A stretch of DNA of 45,127 nt, taken from SVTX01 sp964629615 (GTDB taxonomy: Bacteria > Bacillota > Clostridia > Oscillospirales > CAG-272). Positions within the stretch are counted from its first letter, which is position 1, and the number at the start of each line of letters is the position of its first letter. This document shows, in pieces, positions 41,186-45,127 of the stretch. The DNA lies in contig CAZVUD010000008.1 of the NCBI GenBank assembly GCA_964629615.1, positions 1-45,127 of the forward strand, read 5' to 3'. The position numbers and the translations under genes were made by a program. A model generated the notes under the pieces. That model worked only from the letters and a program-made list of their open reading frames with translations. It made no database searches and was not told the DNA's origin.

Positions 41186-42559
41186 TCACTTAAGATAATG
41201 ATTTTTGCAAGCTCCGCCCGACACCTTGACGCCGCCAAGAGCCGCACCGTCAAGCATGATGACGCCCCAACCGTCGGCAGCATTGCCATCATATATCTCG
41301 TGTCCGTTCAGATACTGCTCTACCCTCTCGTCATCGATATGCATAAATATTCGGTTTTTAAACTTATGACCAAGCGCTGAGAACAGATGGTGCGACGGCA
41401 CTATCCTTCCCTTTCTGCACTCTCCCATAAGCACGCCCAAGGAAAATATGCCAAACTCCGTTCTCGGCACATCAGGTGACAAATATACCTTTCCGTTGTA
41501 ATATACAGGCTCAAGGTATTCTATATCTTGCATATTGTCGCGTAAAAATCTTCTTGCCGCATCCAAGGCTTCTGTCTCCTCGCGGCTTTTTCGAATGGCA
41601 TCTGCGCGCTTTTTGCGATCACTCTTGTGTGTATCTTTATTCACACAAGAGTATTTTTTATGCATAAGCGCGACAAACTGACCTTCACCGCTTGAAACAT
41701 ACGGATAGAACCTGCGCGTGAGGGTCATATCATACTCACAGCCGTCTATCATAATGCCGTCGGAGGTATATTTACGTATCCTTTCGTTTACGGGGCAAAG
41801 CTCAAACTCATCGTGCGCATCGAGAAATCTCTTGACATTGCATTCGTCCTCCTCCATGGAAAAGGTGCATGTCGAATACAAAAGATATCCGTCAGGTGCA
41901 ACGCAAACGGCGCAATTTTCAAGTATCTCAAATTGACGCTCGGCGCACATGGCGATATTTTCCTCGCTCCACTCATTTACCGCCGCTATATTCTTGCGGA
42001 ACATGCCTTCCCCGGAGCAGGGCGCATCACATATAACGAGATCAAAAAATTCCTTATATGTCTGCGCGATATATTTTGTGTCAAGATTCAGTATGACCGT
42101 GTTTCGGCATCCAAGCCTTGATACGTTTTCTTCAAGTATCCTGCAGCGCTTTGTCACATATTCATTTGCTACAACAACACCGCCATCACCAACGCATGCC
42201 GATGCCTGTGTCGCCTTGCCTCCCGGGCTTGCACACGCGTCAAGCACCCTCCAGCCTGCCTTTATGTCGATGGCGCCAAGCGATATCTGTGCCGATGGGT
42301 CTTGCATATATATCATGCCCGCCTTGTGATAAGGATGATTTCCCGGCTTTTGCTCGGTAGTATAAAATCCGTTATCCGAATAGGGTATCTTTTCTGCGTC
42401 AAACGGATTTATATATAAAAAATCCTCCGTCGATATCTTTATATCATTTACTCTGAATGCGCGCACTGCGTCCTCGCTCTCAAGAGCGGCAAACAGTCTC
42501 TCTGCATCCACTCCGCTGTATGTGCGCATCCTCTCTTTAAATCTTTCGGGTATAATCAT
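41186..42559 (-). CDS. rsmF: RsmF/Nop2-like 16S rRNA m5C methyltransferase
   Basis: This 457-residue enzyme methylates cytosine C5 in rRNA with S-adenosylmethionine. Motifs: DACASPGGKATQ (SAM binding), DAPCSGEGMF with the release Cys and YSTCTFSMEEDE with the catalytic Cys. The C-terminal region, about 300-457, is the PUA-like extension of the RsmF group. It begins directly after the HAD stop codon (TGAATG junction), so its ribosome site lies in the upstream gene. A plus-strand terminator (41621-41659) lies inside its coding region, antisense. Confidence 0.93.
   Translation of the reverse strand: MIIPERFKERMRTYSGVDAERLFAALESEDAVRAFRVNDIKISTEDFLYINPFDAEKIPYSDNGFYTTEQKPGNHPYHKAGMIYMQDPSAQISLGAIDIKAGWRVLDACASPGGKATQASACVGDGGVVVANEYVTKRCRILEENVSRLGCRNTVILNLDTKYIAQTYKEFFDLVICDAPCSGEGMFRKNIAAVNEWSEENIAMCAERQFEILENCAVCVAPDGYLLYSTCTFSMEEDECNVKRFLDAHDEFELCPVNERIRKYTSDGIMIDGCEYDMTLTRRFYPYVSSGEGQFVALMHKKYSCVNKDTHKSDRKKRADAIRKSREETEALDAARRFLRDNMQDIEYLEPVYYNGKVYLSPDVPRTEFGIFSLGVLMGECRKGRIVPSHHLFSALGHKFKNRIFMHIDDERVEQYLNGHEIYDGNAADGWGVIMLDGAALGGVKVSGGACKNHYLK
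41621..41659 (+). terminator. plus-strand intrinsic terminator inside rsmF
   Basis: Perfect 11-bp arms ACTCTTGTGTG (41621-41631) and its complement (41642-41652) flank a 10-nt loop and are followed by six T (41654-41659). It is the best terminator for the alr-araC transcript and lies about 440 bp past the AraC stop codon, antisense to rsmF. Confidence 0.65.
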
Positions 42560-43207
42560 TCAGATCACCTTAAGCCTCTCTATTATATCAAGCATCTCTT
42601 TTGTGCTGTCTGCAAACATATATCCGCCGCTCTGCATAAGAAAATGCTTGTCCCTGAACCCCCATGTAACGGATATGCAGGGAATACCTGCATTTTCTGC
42701 AGTCTTTATATCCACATCGGAATCCCCGACATACACGGCATGCCTGCTTCCAAGCTTATGTATCACCTCAAGCACGGAATCGGGAGAGGGCTTTTTCTCT
42801 ATCCCCTCGCGTTCTCCCACAGCTATATCCACAAGCGATCCGAAATATCTTTCGCAAAGGCTCTTTACCGCCCCGTCAAGCTTGTTTGATACCACACCTA
42901 TCTTCATGCCGTCACGCCTCAGCGCTCTAAGTGCCTCTGTCACGCCGTCATAAGCCCTTGTCGTGTCATGGCAATGCTCTCCGTAATACACTTTAAATTC
43001 AGACAGCAATTCATCATATATCGGGCAATTCTCGGGCATCGACCGCTCTATAAGCTTTGGTACGCCGTTACCCACAAAGCTCTTGACCTCAAGCAAGCTG
43101 CGAGTGGGGTAGCCGTGTGCGGAAAGCACATGATCCACAGATGAATGCAGATCGGCGAGCGTATCAAGCAATGTTCCGTCAAGATCAAATATTACAGTAT
43201 CTATCAT
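42560..43207 (-). CDS. HAD family phosphatase (phosphoglycolate phosphatase-like)
   Basis: This 215-residue HAD hydrolase has the nucleophile motif DLDGT (D8 and D10), a helical cap, VVSNKLDGAVK as motif II, and YVGDSDVDIKTAENAG as the acidic motif. It dephosphorylates small phosphorylated metabolites; the substrate is unknown, with Gph/PpaX-like phosphatases the closest pattern. The in-frame ATG at 43231 precedes the GGAGG site, so the start is at 43207, which has the site about 10 nt upstream. rsmF follows without a gap. Confidence 0.9.
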   Translation of the reverse strand: MIDTVIFDLDGTLLDTLADLHSSVDHVLSAHGYPTRSLLEVKSFVGNGVPKLIERSMPENCPIYDELLSEFKVYYGEHCHDTTRAYDGVTEALRALRRDGMKIGVVSNKLDGAVKSLCERYFGSLVDIAVGEREGIEKKPSPDSVLEVIHKLGSRHAVYVGDSDVDIKTAENAGIPCISVTWGFRDKHFLMQSGGYMFADSTKEMLDIIERLKVI

Positions 43208-43235
43208 GTATTGCGATCCTCCAAAAAACATCTTA

Positions 43236-43271
43236 ATGAAAGAGAGCCGAACTCACGTCCGACTCTCTTTT
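43236..43271 (-). terminator. hairpin after the Nudix gene
   Basis: On the minus strand 8 bp of AAAGAGAG paired with CTCTCTTT extend by one G-U and two more pairs; a short T run follows. It separates the infB-Nudix unit from the HAD gene. Confidence 0.55.
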
Positions 43272-43284
43272 CCGTGCAAGAGCA

Positions 43285-43743
43285 TCAATGATCCTGCGTT
43301 CTTGCACAGCTTGTAAATCTTTCGCCTAAGCGTTTGGACTCGATATATCCGATAGCGTCGCGAAGAACTATCTTATCGTTTTCGTGAGTCAGAGCATTCT
43401 CTGCCTCCATAAGCGGTATCCATTCCACCTCGGCAATCTCATCAGGCTGCGGACGTGCATGAGTGAATTTTGTAAATGCAAGAAAATACACTACCTCTTT
43501 TCTCACATTCGGTCTTGGTGAATAGAAAACACTGTGTCTGAATTTTTCATGAATGTGTATCCTTACACCCGTTTCCTCCGCGACCTCGCGCTCTGCGGTC
43601 ATATGTTCGTTCTCTCCTGCCTCAACATGGCCCTTGGGAAATGAGCGATGCCCTCCGCTTACGTGCTTTATCATAAGAATATGAGGAATGTTGCTTTTAT
43701 CAAAATGTATCACAAGCGCTCCGCATGATTTTTCATGTATCAT
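43285..43743 (-). CDS. Nudix hydrolase
   Basis: This 152-residue enzyme has a full Nudix box, GHVEAGENEHMTAEREVAEETGV in pattern (GX5EX7REVXEEXGV, near 38-60). It hydrolyses a nucleoside diphosphate linked to another group; the substrate is not predictable. The usual start with GGGAGG is at 43743; an earlier TTG at 43770 lies ahead of that site. It follows infB by 46 nt in the same direction. Confidence 0.92.
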   Translation of the reverse strand: MIHEKSCGALVIHFDKSNIPHILMIKHVSGGHRSFPKGHVEAGENEHMTAEREVAEETGVRIHIHEKFRHSVFYSPRPNVRKEVVYFLAFTKFTHARPQPDEIAEVEWIPLMEAENALTHENDKIVLRDAIGYIESKRLGERFTSCARTQDH

Positions 43744-43789
43744 GAGAATTCCTCCCGACACAAGCCTCAATATAAGAGGCTTTTGTATC

Positions 43790-45127
43790 TTACCTTTCTA
43801 TCTCCTCAATAATGAACGCCTCAAGGATATCCCCGATACGTATATCGTTGAACTTATCAAGACCGATACCGCATTCATATCCCTGCGCTACCTCCTTGAC
43901 GTCATCCTTGAATCTCTTAAGAGAGGATATCTTATCCTCAAATATAACTACACCGTCACGAACTACTCTGATCTGAGAAGCACGTGTTACCTTACCGTCA
44001 AGCACATAAGAGCCTGCAATGGTTCCGACATTCGGCACATGTATGGTCTGGCGCACCTCGCTGTGTCCGAGAAGGTTCTCTCGGAATTTGGGAGCAAGCA
44101 TACCCTTCATAGCCGCCTGTATCTCCTCTATGCACTGATAGATGACACGGTATGTTCTTATATCAACACCCTGACGCTCGGCAGAATCAATAGCCGCCTT
44201 ATCAGGACGCACGTTAAATCCTACTATGATCGCATTGGAAGCCGCCGCAAACATAACATCGCCCTCGGTGATACCGCCTGCCGCGGAATGTATTACTCTC
44301 ACCTTGACCTCTTCGTTCGTAAGCTTTTCAAGAGATTGCTTTACAGCCTCTGCAGAACCGCCCACGTCAGCCTTAACGATGACATTAAGCTCCTTTACGC
44401 CCTCGCTGATCTGTGCAAACAGGTCGTTGAGGTTGGCTCTTGCATTTGCCTTGAATATCTCTTCCTTTGCGTCGTTCTTTCTTCTGTCTGCAAGCTCACG
44501 CGCCATTCTTTCGTCCTCTACAGCCGCAAATTCGTCGCCCGAGAGCGGAACCTCGCTAAGACCGATTATCTCAACAGGAACAGAAGGACCTGCCGTCTTT
44601 ACGGTCTTGCCGTTGTGGTCTGTCATGGCTCTTACTCTTCCGACAGCTGTACCTGCAATAACGATATCTCCGTTATGAAGAGTACCGTTCTGTACCAATA
44701 CAGTAGCAACAGGACCTCTTCCGCGGTCAAGCTTCGCCTCAATAACAAGACCCTTTGCGCGTCTGTTGGGATTAGCCTTAAGCTCCTTGACCTCTGCTAC
44801 GAGAAGTACGTTTTCAAGCAGTTCCTCTATGCCCATACCCGTAAGTGCCGAAACGGGAACGCAGATAACATCGCCGCCCCAGTCCTCGGGAATAAGCTCG
44901 TATTTTGTGAGCTCCTGCTTGATCATATCGGGATTTGCCGTGGGCTTATCCATCTTGTTTATGGCAACTATGATATCTATTCCTGCCGCCTTTGCGTGGT
45001 TTATAGCCTCGACTGTCTGCGGCATGATACCGTCATCCGCCGCAACTACAAGGATAGCTATATCCGTAGCCTGCGCACCTCTTGCTCTCATTGCTGTAAA
45101 CGCTTCATGTCCAGGAGTATCGAGGAA
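43790..45127 (-). CDS. infB: translation initiation factor IF-2, 3' part (5' end outside window)
   Basis: The frame continues beyond the right window edge; 445 residues are visible. It begins inside the G domain with FLDTPGHEAFTAMRARGAQ (G3), then NKMD as G4 and SALTG as G5. Domain II (VIEAKLDRGRGPVATVL), domain III (NVIVKADVGGSAEA) and the C-terminal fMet-tRNA-binding domain (about 350-445, GSYVLDGKVTR, GYECGIGL) follow. IF-2 places initiator tRNA on the 30S subunit. The coding sequence is partial, not broken; the start codon is not in the window. Confidence 0.97.
   Translation of the reverse strand, partial: FLDTPGHEAFTAMRARGAQATDIAILVVAADDGIMPQTVEAINHAKAAGIDIIVAINKMDKPTANPDMIKQELTKYELIPEDWGGDVICVPVSALTGMGIEELLENVLLVAEVKELKANPNRRAKGLVIEAKLDRGRGPVATVLVQNGTLHNGDIVIAGTAVGRVRAMTDHNGKTVKTAGPSVPVEIIGLSEVPLSGDEFAAVEDERMARELADRRKNDAKEEIFKANARANLNDLFAQISEGVKELNVIVKADVGGSAEAVKQSLEKLTNEEVKVRVIHSAAGGITEGDVMFAAASNAIIVGFNVRPDKAAIDSAERQGVDIRTYRVIYQCIEEIQAAMKGMLAPKFRENLLGHSEVRQTIHVPNVGTIAGSYVLDGKVTRASQIRVVRDGVVIFEDKISSLKRFKDDVKEVAQGYECGIGLDKFNDIRIGDILEAFIIEEIER

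Overview
The window looks like a piece of the chromosome of a spore-forming, low-to-mid-GC Gram-positive of the class Clostridia, possibly an uncultured gut relative of the Oscillospiraceae or Ruminococcaceae. This rests on an alpha/beta small acid-soluble spore protein, a YtvI-like sporulation membrane protein, a SleB-like cortex hydrolase, several Cys-anchored lipoproteins, strong Shine-Dalgarno sites, and many near-consensus vegetative promoters with 17-nt spacers. The genus is inference. No tRNA, rRNA, CRISPR array, insertion sequence or prophage was recognised.

Left part (1-4040): a coaX-panT pantothenate uptake and phosphorylation pair transcribed leftward, a TIM-barrel sugar-phosphate isomerase, and an unusual NadR-like P-loop kinase fused to a CYTH domain, resembling animal Ttd14.

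4040-17070: the most distinctive region. One leftward array, driven by a consensus promoter at 17041-17069, encodes a three-TM DUF4175-like protein, a MoxR AAA ATPase, a DUF58 protein, two membrane-anchored VWA proteins (one with two complete VWA domains), a lipoprotein with a dense Cys cluster, and a 1054-residue repeat lipoprotein. This is a MoxR/VWA envelope system with four VWA modules that keep the metal-site (MIDAS) residues. It lacks the TPR proteins of classical Bat operons. The lipoproteins may be its substrates or outputs.

17100-26950: a degenerate GH39-like protein lacking the expected nucleophile, an M29 aminopeptidase, an SH3b lipoprotein, a SASP, a class I lysyl-tRNA synthetase fused to a Trbp111-type tRNA-binding domain, a SleB-like hydrolase, two very small proteins, a His-less HPr-like protein and ribosomal protein S20.

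26940-31830: an operon of two exported cyclophilins plus NAD(P)H-hydrate dehydratase, a YtvI-like AI-2E family protein with a candidate sigma-E promoter, and a beta-lactamase-fold serine hydrolase.

31829-39033: a seven-gene leftward operon with one visible promoter: split transketolase (N then C half), a DUF512 radical-SAM protein, Der, an unknown two-TM protein, Obg and inorganic pyrophosphatase. It joins central carbon metabolism to ribosome-assembly GTPases.

39098-45127: alr and an AraC-type regulator run rightward, convergent with rsmF. Their best intrinsic terminator lies about 440 bp inside rsmF, predicting antisense overlap. The right end holds a HAD phosphatase, a Nudix hydrolase and the 3' part of infB, cut by the window edge.
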